Shown: positions 35,839-45,606, counted from the stretch's first letter. The stretch: DNA of 64,000 nt from Sphingobacteriales bacterium (GCA_016719635.1 JADJYT010000003.1:248001-312000); one strand, 5' to 3'. Numbers and translations are program-made. The notes: a model not told the origin generated them from the sequence alone.

Positions 35839-38800
35839 CTAATTCAATTTGACCAATTTCCGAATCTGTGTTCCCAGTTTGGTCTGCAACTGCACCATGT
35901 AGGTTCCTTTTGCGAGGCTGCCCACTTCCAGCTGCAGGTTTGCATCTCCCTGTTCGATGTCGAAATTCATGTCTTTCACTTTTGAACCATCGAGGGTGTA
36001 GATGCTGATATTCACAGACATGGCCTCCACGCTGGAAATAATAACCGATGTCAGACTGCTGGCAGGATTCGGCATAAACTCGCTGATGGTCAGTTTCTCA
36101 CCGCTGCTGATCTTAGCCTGCACTATCCTGGAATGCGTATATTTTCCGTCAAGGTCAATCTGTTTCAGGCGGTAATAATAGATTACTCCCGGTTTTACAG
36201 ACTCATCCTCATACAGATAGTTTCTGACGGTTCTTGAATTGCCGTTACCGGCCACTTCCCCGATTTTTTCAAATTTTACGCCATCGGTACTTCGCTCAAT
36301 ATCAAACCGAACATTATTCATTTCCGATGCCGTTGTCCAATCCAGGCGGATAGCGATATTCTTTACCGGTCTGGCTGTGAAAGCCGTCAGCTCTACCGGC
36401 AGGGCTTCATTCGACCAGAATGTCGGATACAGGTAGAAGGTAGAAGACTGTTCCACTTCGAAAGAGATCTGCCAGTAATCCCCCACCCTTGTAAATCTCG
36501 GGCTGATGACGACCGGATCCGGAGAAACCTTTGGAGGCATGAAACTGTCTGTCGTACTTGGATAGGCCACCAGAAACAGTTCCGGCGGATTTTCAAAATA
36601 GTAATAACCTCCGTTGTTCAGTGTCGCACCCTGCAGGGCCGCCACCTCTTCATCCGTAAAATACAGGTTGATGGTCATCGGTGCATCGTTGGTCGTATTG
36701 ATGTTCCATGCTCTCGGCAAGTATGGCTGCGGCAGATAGCCCACATCCAATATCCAGGAGTTTACAGACTGTACATCCCCAACGGCCGGGTCGCCGGCGA
36801 CATTATAAGGCAACTGCGCACAGAACGTGGTGGCTCCAATGGCCACTGCATCCGCACTGTCCGTCACGGATGAAAGCAACCTGCCATTTGCATCATAATA
36901 GCTGTAGGTCGTTCCGTTCTGTATCGGACAGGACAGACAGAATTCATTGCTGTATTTTGACACTAAAGAAGTATCCACTGCCGGCGGTGTAATCAGCTGA
37001 ACAGCAGTATCCTTACAGTCATGTGCATTTGTCACCACCCAAAGGATCGTACTTGTAGCACTGGTTCTGGAAAGTGCGCCCACCGTAGTCGATAAACTGG
37101 TTGGTGAAACGATACTGCCCGGGCCGTCGGAAACATACCATTGACCACTGGATGGCGTCGGATCTGTTGCGGTTATTGCAGCGATATAACCCGCCGCATC
37201 CGTACAGTTATATATGGTACTGCCCGCGCCCACCGTTTGCGGCTTCGTGACAGACCATTTTGAACTGATAGTTCTGGATATACAACCCTGTGCGCAGCTT
37301 CTGATTACCCTGACCACCACTGAATCTGTCGCTCCCTGACCGACAACCGTGCCGGAGGTGTATGACTGCCATGCGCCATTGTCCATCTTCCAATCATAGG
37401 TTTCCGTACAGCTGACACCACCCCAGCCCGGAGTGATCGTTACAACGGTTCCTCTGCCGTAGCATAAAGGTTTTGCCGTAGCAAACGGCGATGCCATCTT
37501 AGGCATGATATCCACCGTAATCTTAACACAGGAGGTATCCCTGCACCCGAACTGATTTTCTGAAATCACCACATAGGTAGTGGTTGAATCCGGCATTACC
37601 ACCTGGCTTACCGACGTGTAGAGTATTGCTCCAGTAGGGACACAACCCGGCAGGGCAGCATCTTTCTTATACCATTTGGTATTGACCATATTGGTGGTAG
37701 GTGAAAAGGACACCGTACAGCTATCCCCCTCACACAGGTAATTGGTGGTAGTGGTAGCTGTAAATTCCGGTTTGGGATTTACGGTTACCGTTGTATTATA
37801 CGTATATTTACATCCCTCGCCTGCGGTAATCACCGCAGAGTAGGTGCCGGCCTTTACGGGAACGGCATCTACAATGGAAGGGTCTTCCACTGTAGAGGAA
37901 TAGCCGTTCGGGCCTGTCCATACGTAAGTATATCCGGTACTTGGCGGTGTAAACTGAATACTGATGGTATCTCCCTGACAAACCGCATGGTTCGGAGAAA
38001 CCAGTCCTTCACCGATCAGTCGTTTTGCCGGTATGAATAAACTGTTCAGAAACACACGCATACCATTGACATTGGACAACGAGGTGCCATCGTAGGAGTG
38101 CCCGCCCAGGTAAATCATGTTACCACCCACCTTACTCACATCACCGAATTTACAGGCGGCAAACTGCACGACCGTGTCCAGTCCAGCATCTCCGGTCACA
38201 TCTCTCATAAAGTATCCTCCGGGGTAGTAGGTGGCTGTCCAGCTAGAAGGAGCGACCGGCCTGAAGTTATATATTGATCCGCCGGTTTGCGTAAATGCGC
38301 CGTGAAACTGGCTGATAGGCATATTCCAGTTGGCGTATGCCTGCGTGGTAACGCCTGCATTCACGTCCAGAATCCCCTGCGTGGTCAGATAGCGCTGCGC
38401 GCCGTAATTTTCTATGGCATCTATCCCTTCACATTGCGCCAGGAAGTTACCACCTGAAAGTACAAAGGATTTTAAGTTGTTTAAACGGAGTGAATCCGAA
38501 CTCTCGTAGTCTGATACCCCCCAGTGCGGTGTAGACGCAAAGGTAAAACAGGAAGCGGAGTCAATAATATACCCTTCATCCAGAATACGGTAACGGCTGG
38601 TATCTATCAATGCTCTTTTAAACACGTCTTCATGAATATCGGCATTCCCCCCATCGTCGTATATTGCCATAAACGGCTTATGCACAACGGTATAACGGAC
38701 ATCCGCGTTGACCGTCTGATTGGTCTGGTAAACCTGAATATCACTGGTGGTACCGGTAATTTTATTATTGAATGCCTTCAAAACAGTTCTGGCTGCGGCT

Positions 38801-39171
38801 GTATCACTCGGTGAAATTACAAACGGGCCGGAGCGGAAATGCGTCAGCACATAACTTCCCATTGTCGGCGTTATCTTACGGCAACGCACCGACATATCAA
38901 TACTGTCTTTTGCCAGTTTAGCGGTTTTAATCACCCATTTTAAAGGTACGTTGTTCCACAGCAACTCTACGGCAAGGCCGTATGCCTTTACGTTCATGAC
39001 ACTGCTGACACCCTGCGTGGTGTTATCCATGCCAATTATCCAGGAACCGCTTGGTATGGACTGAATGTTTGCAGTGGGCGGCGGCAAGTCATCGCCTTTC
39101 ATGTTCAGTTGTCCCAACCATGTCATCAGGAGCATGGTGAGCAACAGGGTTTTTAGATTCAACGTTTTCAT
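35839..39171 (-). CDS. Large T9SS-secreted protein with Ig/PKD-like domains
   Basis: About 1,110 residues from the ATG at 39171, chosen because MKTLNLKTLLLTMLLMTW then forms a normal signal peptide. In-frame ATGs exist 8 and 13 codons earlier. The N-terminal 370 residues are a domain I do not recognise, with TTQGVSSVMNVKAYGLAVEL and VVHKPFMAIYDDGGNADIHE. Several Ig/PKD-like modules follow (ANHAVCQGDTISIQFTPPST is approximated by the SPNHAVCQGD region; also NYLCEGDSCTVSF). Then comes a fibronectin-like module (NNVRFDIERSTDGVKFEKIG). The type A sorting domain ISEFMPNPASSLTSVII ... IRKLVKLN closes the protein. It is a cell-surface or secreted protein of unknown role. Confidence 0.85.
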   Translation of the reverse strand: MKTLNLKTLLLTMLLMTWLGQLNMKGDDLPPPTANIQSIPSGSWIIGMDNTTQGVSSVMNVKAYGLAVELLWNNVPLKWVIKTAKLAKDSIDMSVRCRKITPTMGSYVLTHFRSGPFVISPSDTAAARTVLKAFNNKITGTTSDIQVYQTNQTVNADVRYTVVHKPFMAIYDDGGNADIHEDVFKRALIDTSRYRILDEGYIIDSASCFTFASTPHWGVSDYESSDSLRLNNLKSFVLSGGNFLAQCEGIDAIENYGAQRYLTTQGILDVNAGVTTQAYANWNMPISQFHGAFTQTGGSIYNFRPVAPSSWTATYYPGGYFMRDVTGDAGLDTVVQFAACKFGDVSKVGGNMIYLGGHSYDGTSLSNVNGMRVFLNSLFIPAKRLIGEGLVSPNHAVCQGDTISIQFTPPSTGYTYVWTGPNGYSSTVEDPSIVDAVPVKAGTYSAVITAGEGCKYTYNTTVTVNPKPEFTATTTTNYLCEGDSCTVSFSPTTNMVNTKWYKKDAALPGCVPTGAILYTSVSQVVMPDSTTTYVVISENQFGCRDTSCVKITVDIMPKMASPFATAKPLCYGRGTVVTITPGWGGVSCTETYDWKMDNGAWQSYTSGTVVGQGATDSVVVRVIRSCAQGCISRTISSKWSVTKPQTVGAGSTIYNCTDAAGYIAAITATDPTPSSGQWYVSDGPGSIVSPTSLSTTVGALSRTSATSTILWVVTNAHDCKDTAVQLITPPAVDTSLVSKYSNEFCLSCPIQNGTTYSYYDANGRLLSSVTDSADAVAIGATTFCAQLPYNVAGDPAVGDVQSVNSWILDVGYLPQPYLPRAWNINTTNDAPMTINLYFTDEEVAALQGATLNNGGYYYFENPPELFLVAYPSTTDSFMPPKVSPDPVVISPRFTRVGDYWQISFEVEQSSTFYLYPTFWSNEALPVELTAFTARPVKNIAIRLDWTTASEMNNVRFDIERSTDGVKFEKIGEVAGNGNSRTVRNYLYEDESVKPGVIYYYRLKQIDLDGKYTHSRIVQAKISSGEKLTISEFMPNPASSLTSVIISSVEAMSVNISIYTLDGSKVKDMNFDIEQGDANLQLEVGSLAKGTYMVQLQTKLGTQIRKLVKLN

Positions 39172-39210
39172 TGTCTGTGGGGTTTTGGGTTTCATGTAAA
39201 TATTTTTCAA

Positions 39211-39723
39211 ATTCTCTGATTTTAGAATTTAAAGCTGAAACAAAGGAAACACCCGGAAGAGATAGTCAGAAAGCAATTGAGCTGTCAATTGTTTTTCATC
39301 GAACTGCTGTTTTTAAAAATCAGCTGATACAGATACTATTCGTGGAAAAAAGGGTCATACGGTTTGTTTCTAGTCTTTAAATTGTTTACAAATTCAAGAG
39401 TCTTCAGTTAGGGTTTACAAAGCAAATTTATGTCAAGAAAACCAATTTGTCAAATTTTTTAACAATTATTTTTAATTATCCTGGACAAATATGTGCAATC
39501 TGGGAAAGAAATTTGATTTTATAAAAACATATAAAACTGATAATCCGTATTTTATGAGACATGGAAGTACTACTGAAAATATTGTGCAGCCCGATACAAA
39601 AACCCATACAAAAAGGCGGCATACCATCCTGCATTCGGTACGTTTTTACATTTATTTTCATTCAGAACATGTTTTTTGTTTAAAACGTGGTATGTTTTTT
39701 GAATCACATTCCTAAATTCCTGT
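39211..39723. other. Divergent intergenic region, no gene supported
   Basis: 513 nt between the minus-strand T9SS gene and the plus-strand beta-helix gene. It is AT-rich and should hold both promoters. Short open frames exist (for example one of 74 codons at 39491), but they show no protein-like pattern. Confidence 0.6.
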
Positions 39724-41277
39724 ATGAAAAAACATGTATTGTCAGTCATCTTATCTATCCTGCTTGTGCAGCCCCTTTCTGCCCTGGATAAGGGTAAGCT
39801 GACCGACTGGAGCGGTGCCGGTGCACAAAGTTCCCTGCCGTCGGTTGCGAAGAAAATCATGCTGACCGATTTCGGCGGTAAAGCCGATAATGTGTCGGAT
39901 AATTCCGTGGCTTTGCAAAACGCTATTAATTCGTTGAACGGGAACGCGGGTATTATAGAAATCCCTGCCGGAAATTTCCTGATTAAGAAAACCATTTCCA
40001 TTCCATCCAATGTTGTCATAAAGGGGCAAGGCAGCGATAAAACCATTTTAAATTTTAACCTGAACGGCAGCGGCAATCTGTTTTCCATTCAGGGCACCGC
40101 CACCCCTATCTCCGTTCCTATCCTGTCCGGAACCACAAAGGAAAGTAAAACGATTAAAGTGAGCAATGCCGTTAATTTTGCCGTGAATGATTATGTGCTG
40201 GTTAAACAGACAGCAAACAGCTTACTCGCATCCGGCTGGGCGTATAATTATTTTTTCCAAATCGAAAAGATCACAAAGATAAACGGGAATGAAATCAGTC
40301 TTGAAAACCCCCTTCGGCTTGATTTTCCGGGTGCAAACAATCCTGTTTTACAAAAAATAAGTCCGGTGCAGCATGCAGGCATAGAGTCCCTGAAAATAAA
40401 ACGGAGTGACGCAAGTTCCGGTCAGACCTCCAATATCTTTTTCAACTATGCCGTCAACTGCCGGGTGAAGGGCGTGGAACTGGAAAACGCCAACTACGCG
40501 CACATCACGCTGCAAAGCACTGCAAACACGACCATTTCCGGCAATTACCTGCACGATGCATTTGATTACGGCAGCGGCGGAAAGGGTTATGGTGTGGTGC
40601 TGCAATTCGGCGCCGGCGACAATCTTATCTGCGACAACATCGCCCAGTATTTGAGGCATTCCATTTTAGTGCAGGCAGCAGCCAACGGCAATGTCATCGC
40701 GTATAATTATTCGTACAACCCGTACTGGACAGAAGGCTGGTTTCCATCCAATTCCGCCGGCGATGTGGTGCTGCACGGCAATTATCCGTACTCCAACCTG
40801 TTTGAAGGTAATATTATCCAAAACCTGGTGATTGATAATTCGCACGGCATCAACGGGCCGTACAATACGTTCTTCAGAAACAGGATGGAAGGCTATGGCG
40901 TGGTGATGAACGGCCATTCGGGTGACCAGATGAACTTTATCGCGAATGAAATCACGGGAACCGGTTTGCTGAAAGGATTGTATTCTACCGACGGCAACCA
41001 TACGGAGATTGGCAACAACATCAAAGGCGATATACAAAGCGGAATCGTTACAGAAACGTCGCTGATCGACAGATACCATACTTCAAAATTCGGCACTCCG
41101 AATGCAGCAGGTTCCTGGAAAAATGAGGCGTACCTTCGAAACGGGCAATCGGTGAAAACGGTTGTTTCCGCGGACAAAGCTGCTGTCATTCAAGAGGCGA
41201 AACCGGAAACGGTAAAACCCAAAACCGTGAAAAAGCCAAAGAAAAAATGTTGCCTAAAAAAGAAGAAAAAAAAGTAA
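39724..41277 (+). CDS. Secreted right-handed beta-helix (pectate lyase-like) protein with Lys-rich tail
   Basis: A 517-residue exported protein. After the signal peptide MKKHVLSVILSILLVQPLSA, the segment MLTDFGGKADNVSDNSVALQ opens a Pectate_lyase_3-type beta-helix, continuing with IIEIPAGNFLIKKTISIPSN and VVIKGQGSDKTIL. Repeating N-rich turns follow (TISGNYLHDAFDYGSGGKGY, NLFEGNIIQNLVIDNSHGIN). It probably acts on or binds polysaccharide, but no catalytic set could be confirmed. The last 30 residues are extremely basic (KPKTVKKPKKKCCLKKKKKK), an odd tail with a Cys-Cys pair that might bind anionic polymer. No T9SS domain is present. Confidence 0.8.
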   Translation: MKKHVLSVILSILLVQPLSALDKGKLTDWSGAGAQSSLPSVAKKIMLTDFGGKADNVSDNSVALQNAINSLNGNAGIIEIPAGNFLIKKTISIPSNVVIKGQGSDKTILNFNLNGSGNLFSIQGTATPISVPILSGTTKESKTIKVSNAVNFAVNDYVLVKQTANSLLASGWAYNYFFQIEKITKINGNEISLENPLRLDFPGANNPVLQKISPVQHAGIESLKIKRSDASSGQTSNIFFNYAVNCRVKGVELENANYAHITLQSTANTTISGNYLHDAFDYGSGGKGYGVVLQFGAGDNLICDNIAQYLRHSILVQAAANGNVIAYNYSYNPYWTEGWFPSNSAGDVVLHGNYPYSNLFEGNIIQNLVIDNSHGINGPYNTFFRNRMEGYGVVMNGHSGDQMNFIANEITGTGLLKGLYSTDGNHTEIGNNIKGDIQSGIVTETSLIDRYHTSKFGTPNAAGSWKNEAYLRNGQSVKTVVSADKAAVIQEAKPETVKPKTVKKPKKKCCLKKKKKK

Positions 41278-41336
41278 ATACCTGTGGGGTACTAAAGCAG
41301 TGCAGTTCTGCTCTTTTTTGACAACTGTCCTCTCGG

Positions 41337-41352
41337 TCCGCCGGCTGGCGGA
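41337..41352. repeat. REP-like palindrome, copy 1
   Basis: TCCGCCGGCTGGCGGA, a six-base-arm inverted repeat with a GGCT centre, inside the first 155-bp unit. Confidence 0.75.
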
Positions 41353-41491
41353 GAGATATCTTGCTGCAGTTTAGTATATTACCGGTTTATTCTCCATATG
41401 CCATAGCAAGATTTCTCATTCGTTCCTCATTCGAAATGACGGGGTGCTAAAGCAGTGCAGTTCTGCTCTTTTATGACAACTGTCCTCTCGA

Positions 41492-41507
41492 TCCGCCGGC
41501 TGGCGGA
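41492..41507. repeat. REP-like palindrome, copy 2
   Basis: Same 16-mer as at 41337, exactly 155 nt further on, inside the second unit. Confidence 0.75.
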
Positions 41508-41600
41508 GAGATATCTTGCTGCAGTTTAGTATATTACCGGTTTATTCTACATAAGCCACAGCAAGATTTCTCATTCGTGCCTCGTCGAAATGACGGGGTG

Positions 41601-42680
41601 CTACAGCTTACTGCTTCTGTTTCTCAGGATATGGTCGGCGATGACCAATGCAGCCATCGCTTCGACGATAGGTACTGCGCGCGGCAATACACATGGGTCG
41701 TGGCGCCCGCGGCCGGTGACAGCCACTTCGTTCCCTTCTTTATCCACCGAATCCTGCGCCTGCATGATGGTGGCTACCGATTTGAATGCAACCTTGAAAT
41801 AAATATCCATACCATTGCTGATGCCGCCCTGCACGCCACCGGAATGATTGGTTCTTGTTTTGATTATGCCGTTGTCATTATAAAATGCATCGTTGTGTTC
41901 ACTGCCACGCAATTCGGTGCCTGCAAATCCGCTGCCGTATTCAAAGCCTTTCGCCGCATTGATACTCAGCATGGCCTTTCCCAAACCGGCATGCAGCTTA
42001 TCGAATACCGGTTCGCCTAAACCTGCCGGAACACCTGTAATCACACAGCTCACCAGGCCGCCGATGGTATCACCGTCTTTCTTCACCTCTTTTATCAGTT
42101 CTATCATTTTTTCCGCCGTTTCCGCATCCGGACAACGGACGATATTTTCTTCCGTTTTGGATAAATCCAATTCGCTGTATGTTTTTCCGATTTCTATTTT
42201 TCCCACTTTGGAAACATAGGCCTTCACGTCAATACCAAAATGCAGCAGCAACTGTTTGGCAATAGCCGCAGCAGCTACCCGAGCTGCGGTTTCTCTTGCC
42301 GAGCTTCTTCCGCCTCCCCGGTAATCGCGGGAGCCATATTTAGCATCGTACGTAAAATCTGCGTGCGACGGACGGAAACTGTCTTTGATATGTTCATAAT
42401 CTTTGGACTTCTGGTCTTCGTTGCGGATAAGGATGCCGATGGGTGTACCCTGCGTCACCCCTTCAAAAATGCCGGATAGAATTTCAAACTCATCCGCTTC
42501 CCTGCGCTGCGTCACGATATTCGACTGACCGGGTTTTCGTCTGTCCAGTTCTGCCTGAATGAATGCCGTATCGATTTTCAAACCGGCCGGGCAGCCGTCA
42601 ATGATAACACCTAATGCGGCACCATGACTTTCGCCAAAGGTGGTAATACGAAAAATTTCTCCAAATGAATTTCCTGCCAT
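41601..42680 (-). CDS. aroC: Chorismate synthase
   Basis: Last step of the shikimate pathway: FMN-dependent loss of phosphate from EPSP to give chorismate. It is 359 residues, the normal length. Family signatures are visible: GESHGAALGVIIDGCPAGL near the N-terminus, YRGGGRSSARETAARVAA around residue 125, and RTNHSGGVQGGISNG toward the C-terminus. It stands alone, between the repeat region and the decayed hicBA pair. The sequence TATCTTCG a few bases before the ATG is a near match to the -7 element. Confidence 0.97.
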   Translation of the reverse strand: MAGNSFGEIFRITTFGESHGAALGVIIDGCPAGLKIDTAFIQAELDRRKPGQSNIVTQRREADEFEILSGIFEGVTQGTPIGILIRNEDQKSKDYEHIKDSFRPSHADFTYDAKYGSRDYRGGGRSSARETAARVAAAAIAKQLLLHFGIDVKAYVSKVGKIEIGKTYSELDLSKTEENIVRCPDAETAEKMIELIKEVKKDGDTIGGLVSCVITGVPAGLGEPVFDKLHAGLGKAMLSINAAKGFEYGSGFAGTELRGSEHNDAFYNDNGIIKTRTNHSGGVQGGISNGMDIYFKVAFKSVATIMQAQDSVDKEGNEVAVTGRGRHDPCVLPRAVPIVEAMAALVIADHILRNRSSKL

Positions 42681-42697
42681 AAAGCGAAGATAAAAAA

Positions 42698-42950
42698 TTA
42701 ACTAAATAACTGAGTAATTAAATCTCCTTTGGAAACATCAAAATGTGCAGCAATATTTTTAAGAATATTTAAGAATATTATTAAGTGTGCCTATTTTTAA
42801 GGGGCTATGATTGGGTATTGTTTCTGAATGTTCACCGTTAAGTTATGTTGTAATCCTCATATGACTGCCACTTTGCCTCATCACTTCATACCCATATGGT
42901 TTCAGTAATTTTATCAGCTCTGTACCCGTAATATCTTTCGGAATTCGCAT
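42698..42950 (-). pseudogene. hicA: Decayed HicA-type mRNA interferase toxin
   Basis: Starts at the ATG at 42950 and reads MRIPKDITGTELIKLLKPYG, then MRQSGSHMRITT, including the catalytic Ser-His of HicA. It then hits TAA at 42843-42845, where a CAA codon would fit. The frame continues after the stop with LNGEHSETIPNHSPLKIG, then TLNNILK, all typical HicA. A ~10-bp insertion that repeats attcttaaat then shifts the frame, after which NIAAHFDVSKGDLITQLF completes the domain. With a nonsense codon and an insertion, the toxin is inactive unless both are errors. It begins 7 nt after hicB. Confidence 0.85.
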
Positions 42951-42957
42951 AAAATCA

Positions 42958-43176
42958 TTAAACTAAAGCAAAAACTTCATCTTTAACAAAATGTAACCGT
43001 ACCATCTTAGGCATATCTTCCGGATTGTCAAAATGACACTTAACGACATCATTAATCATCTCTTTTAACTCTTTAAAAGAATCACCTTGTGTAAATATAT
43101 TCTGGCCCAATGCACTCGCATTATAGCCTCCACCGGGATCTTCTTCAACTAAAAATACCAGTTCTGTAGTATTCAT
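42958..43176 (-). CDS. hicB: HicB-like antitoxin
   Basis: A 72-residue protein of the short HicB type that often precedes hicA and is often misnamed as a 2-oxoisovalerate dehydrogenase fragment. It shows the partial RNase-H-like fold: TTELVFLVEEDPGGGYNASA, then SFKELKEMINDVVKCHF, then KMVRLHFVKDEVFALV. It is intact while its partner hicA is broken, so it may persist as an orphan antitoxin or autorepressor. The frame has no C-terminal DNA-binding domain. Confidence 0.82.
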   Translation of the reverse strand: MNTTELVFLVEEDPGGGYNASALGQNIFTQGDSFKELKEMINDVVKCHFDNPEDMPKMVRLHFVKDEVFALV

Positions 43177-43306
43177 CTTGCAGATTTTATGATTTAAAGA
43201 TTCATTATTTTTCCTGATTTAATTATCGTAATTACGAGCTAATATTCATGACATCTTAACGTATTCATTTGTTTCTTTTACCTAACTTGCCGTAAAATTC
43301 ATTTTC

Positions 43307-44962
43307 ATGAAAAATCGTATCAGTTTCATCCTGTTTTTCAGCATCTTTATTTCCTTCCTGTCTGCACAAAACAACACAAAACCAGTTGCACAAAATGCCC
43401 GCCCGAAATTAGTGGTGGGCATCGTGGTGGACCAGATGCGCTGGGATTTCTTATACCGGTATCATGACCGTTATTCAAAGGGCGGATTCAAAAGGATGAT
43501 GAGGGACGGCTTCAGCTGTGAGAATACGTTTATCCCCTATTGCCCGACCGTTACAGCCGCCGGACACGCGTGTATCTACACGGGTAGTGTACCCGCCATT
43601 CACGGAATTGCAGGAAATAACTTTTATGATTACACTGCAAAGCGGGAGATGTATTGCAGTGAAGACAAAACGGTACAATCCGTTGGAACGTCCAACGATA
43701 ACGGGCAGATGAGCCCGCGCAATATGCTGACCACCACCATCTGCGATGAACTGAAACTCGCCACTAATTTTAAGGGGAAAGTAATAGGTGTGGCCATCAA
43801 AGACCGCGGCGCCATTTTGCCGGCAGGACACAGTGCCGACGCTGCCTATTGGTATGACAGTAAAACCGGGCATTTCATTTCCTCCACATATTACATGAAA
43901 GAATTGCCGAAATGGGTACAGGACTACAATGCTTCCGGCGCAGTAATAAACCATTACCGGAAAAACTGGAATACGTTGTATCCGATAAACACCTATACAC
44001 AAAGTGACAATGACATGAACTCCTATGAGAATACCCCTTTCGGGGAAGACCAGAAAGGATTTCCGTATGATTTGAATCGTTTTGCAGACAAGAAAAACTA
44101 TGGCGCCATTCGCTTCACCCCCTATGGCAACTCATTGACTGCCGATTTGGCGAAAACGGCATTACTGAATGAACAGTTGGGTAAAGATTCCATCACCGAT
44201 TTCCTGGCGGTGTCCTTTTCCTCACCGGATTATATCGGACATTCGTTCGGCCCGAACTCCATAGAAGTCGAAGACACCTACCTGCGGCTGGATAAGGATT
44301 TGGAATCATTTCTTTCTGTATTGGATAAACAGGTTGGCGCAGGCAATTATACCGTTTTCCTTTCTGCTGACCACGGTGTGGCGCACGTACCGGGCTTTTT
44401 GGAAAAGCATCGTTTGCCAAATGGCGGCGTAACGGGCTCCAGGGTGGATGCCGCGTTGAATCAGGAACTGAAGGCACATTTCGGGGTGGATAGTTTATGC
44501 CTGGGCAGCTGGAATTATCAGTTTTTCCTGAATCAGGAACAGATTAAAAACAAAGAACTCGACAAAGATGACATCATTGAAGCCGTAATAGCGTTCTTAG
44601 AGAAACTGGAAGGTGTAGACCGGGCATTAGAATACAGCGATTTGCAGGAAGCCATGCTGCCGAAAGCGTTGAAAGAACAATTCATCAACGGTTATTACCC
44701 AAGCCGCTGCGGAGAAGTGCTGGTGATCCTGAAACCCGGCTACATCGATGATGAATACGGCGGCAAAGGTACCACGCATGGCGTCTGGAGTCCGTATGAC
44801 GCGCATATCCCGTTGTTGTTTTACGGTAATGGTATTGCAAAAGGGAGAAGTTACGACAAAACCTATATGACCGACATCGCTCCTACCCTATCCAGTCTGC
44901 TGCATATTCAGATGCCGAGCGGATGTATTGGAAATACGATTAAGGAGGTGATAAAAAAGTAG
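43307..44962 (+). CDS. PafA-type alkaline phosphatase-superfamily phosphomonoesterase
   Basis: A 551-residue exported metal-dependent phosphatase. Signal peptide MKNRISFILFFSIFISFLSA is followed by LVVGIVVDQMRWDFLYRYHD, whose Asp binds zinc. PTVTAAGHACIYTGSVPAIHG contains the likely Thr nucleophile near residue 83. SFSSPDYIGHSFGPNS and LSADHGVAHVPGF hold the other zinc ligands, and THGVWSPYDAHIPLLFYG the last His. The layout fits Bacteroidota PafA, which releases phosphate from organic esters in the periplasm. It stands alone, converging with the thioesterase gene 9 nt away. Confidence 0.9.
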   Translation: MKNRISFILFFSIFISFLSAQNNTKPVAQNARPKLVVGIVVDQMRWDFLYRYHDRYSKGGFKRMMRDGFSCENTFIPYCPTVTAAGHACIYTGSVPAIHGIAGNNFYDYTAKREMYCSEDKTVQSVGTSNDNGQMSPRNMLTTTICDELKLATNFKGKVIGVAIKDRGAILPAGHSADAAYWYDSKTGHFISSTYYMKELPKWVQDYNASGAVINHYRKNWNTLYPINTYTQSDNDMNSYENTPFGEDQKGFPYDLNRFADKKNYGAIRFTPYGNSLTADLAKTALLNEQLGKDSITDFLAVSFSSPDYIGHSFGPNSIEVEDTYLRLDKDLESFLSVLDKQVGAGNYTVFLSADHGVAHVPGFLEKHRLPNGGVTGSRVDAALNQELKAHFGVDSLCLGSWNYQFFLNQEQIKNKELDKDDIIEAVIAFLEKLEGVDRALEYSDLQEAMLPKALKEQFINGYYPSRCGEVLVILKPGYIDDEYGGKGTTHGVWSPYDAHIPLLFYGNGIAKGRSYDKTYMTDIAPTLSSLLHIQMPSGCIGNTIKEVIKK

Positions 44963-44971
44963 CTGATTCTT

Positions 44972-45409
44972 TCACTGTATCTTATGCTTCAGCACCATCA
45001 TCGTCAGCCTTGAAATATTGAGAAGATTTTCTTCATTTTCATCGTAAATCTTAATTTCCCAAACCTGCGTTTTGGAGCCAAGATGAATGGGCCGGGCAAT
45101 ACCGACAACCCATCCTTCCCGCGCACTGCGGATATGATTGGAGTTGATGTCCAAACCAAGCGCATATTCTTTGCTGATATCCAGGCACAGGTTGGCGGAC
45201 ATGCTCCCCATGGATTCTGCCAGCACCACATACGCTCCGCCGTGCAGCAACCCCATCGGCTGGCGGGTACGCCTGTCGACCGGCATCCTGGCTTTCAAAT
45301 AGTCATCCCCGATTTCCAGGTATTCAATTCCGAGGTGTTCATCAATGGTTCCTTTACTTTGCTGCTGCAGGGCTTCTAAGGAGATGTGGCTCAGTTTCCA
45401 GATAGGCAT
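44972..45409 (-). CDS. Hotdog-fold acyl-CoA thioesterase, YdiI/MenI-like
   Basis: A 145-residue cytosolic thioesterase of the PaaI/YdiI group. The motif QPMGLLHGGAYVVLAESMGS has the catalytic Glu in LAES, as in YdiI (DHNA-CoA hydrolase of menaquinone synthesis). The strand VVGIARPIHLGSKTQVWEIK is typical. Menaquinone is the expected quinone partner of complex I in this group, but the substrate is inferred, so no symbol is given. Confidence 0.85.
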   Translation of the reverse strand: MPIWKLSHISLEALQQQSKGTIDEHLGIEYLEIGDDYLKARMPVDRRTRQPMGLLHGGAYVVLAESMGSMSANLCLDISKEYALGLDINSNHIRSAREGWVVGIARPIHLGSKTQVWEIKIYDENEENLLNISRLTMMVLKHKIQ

Positions 45410-45595
45410 ATTTCTTTCTTTACGACTTAAATGTATTTGGTGACTAATTCTGCATTAGGATAAATGCACGGATTTTATATTTTCAGTTTCATAAAACTTT
45501 ATCCCGTTAAAAATACCATTTTAATCACTAATTATCAAATCGTAAATCTTGATAACTTTTTCACCAACGTCTTTCTTCATATGCCTTACTACCCT

Positions 45596-45603
45596 TACCT
45601 TTG
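45596..45603 (+). promoter_or_regulatory. Putative -7 element of guaA
   Basis: TACCTTTG, 3 nt before the ATG at 45607. It overlaps a TTG that could be mistaken for an earlier start. Confidence 0.5.
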
Positions 45604-45606
45604 CAC

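Larger units (their letters stand above)
41294..41603. repeat. 155-bp intergenic direct repeat, two tandem units
   Basis: Units at about 41294-41448 and 41449-41603 differ at only a few positions. Each begins near aaagcagtgcagttctgctc, contains the palindrome TCCGCCGGCTGGCGGA, and ends near gaaatgacggggtgct. The second copy runs 3 nt into the aroC stop codon. The ends resemble the tail near 6520. Together they fill the gap between the beta-helix gene and aroC, which converge here. The palindrome might help termination. Confidence 0.9.

Noticed and set aside
39491..39715. 74-codon frame in the divergent intergenic region
   Set aside because: Charged and irregular composition, no domain, and it lies where the promoter of the beta-helix gene is expected.
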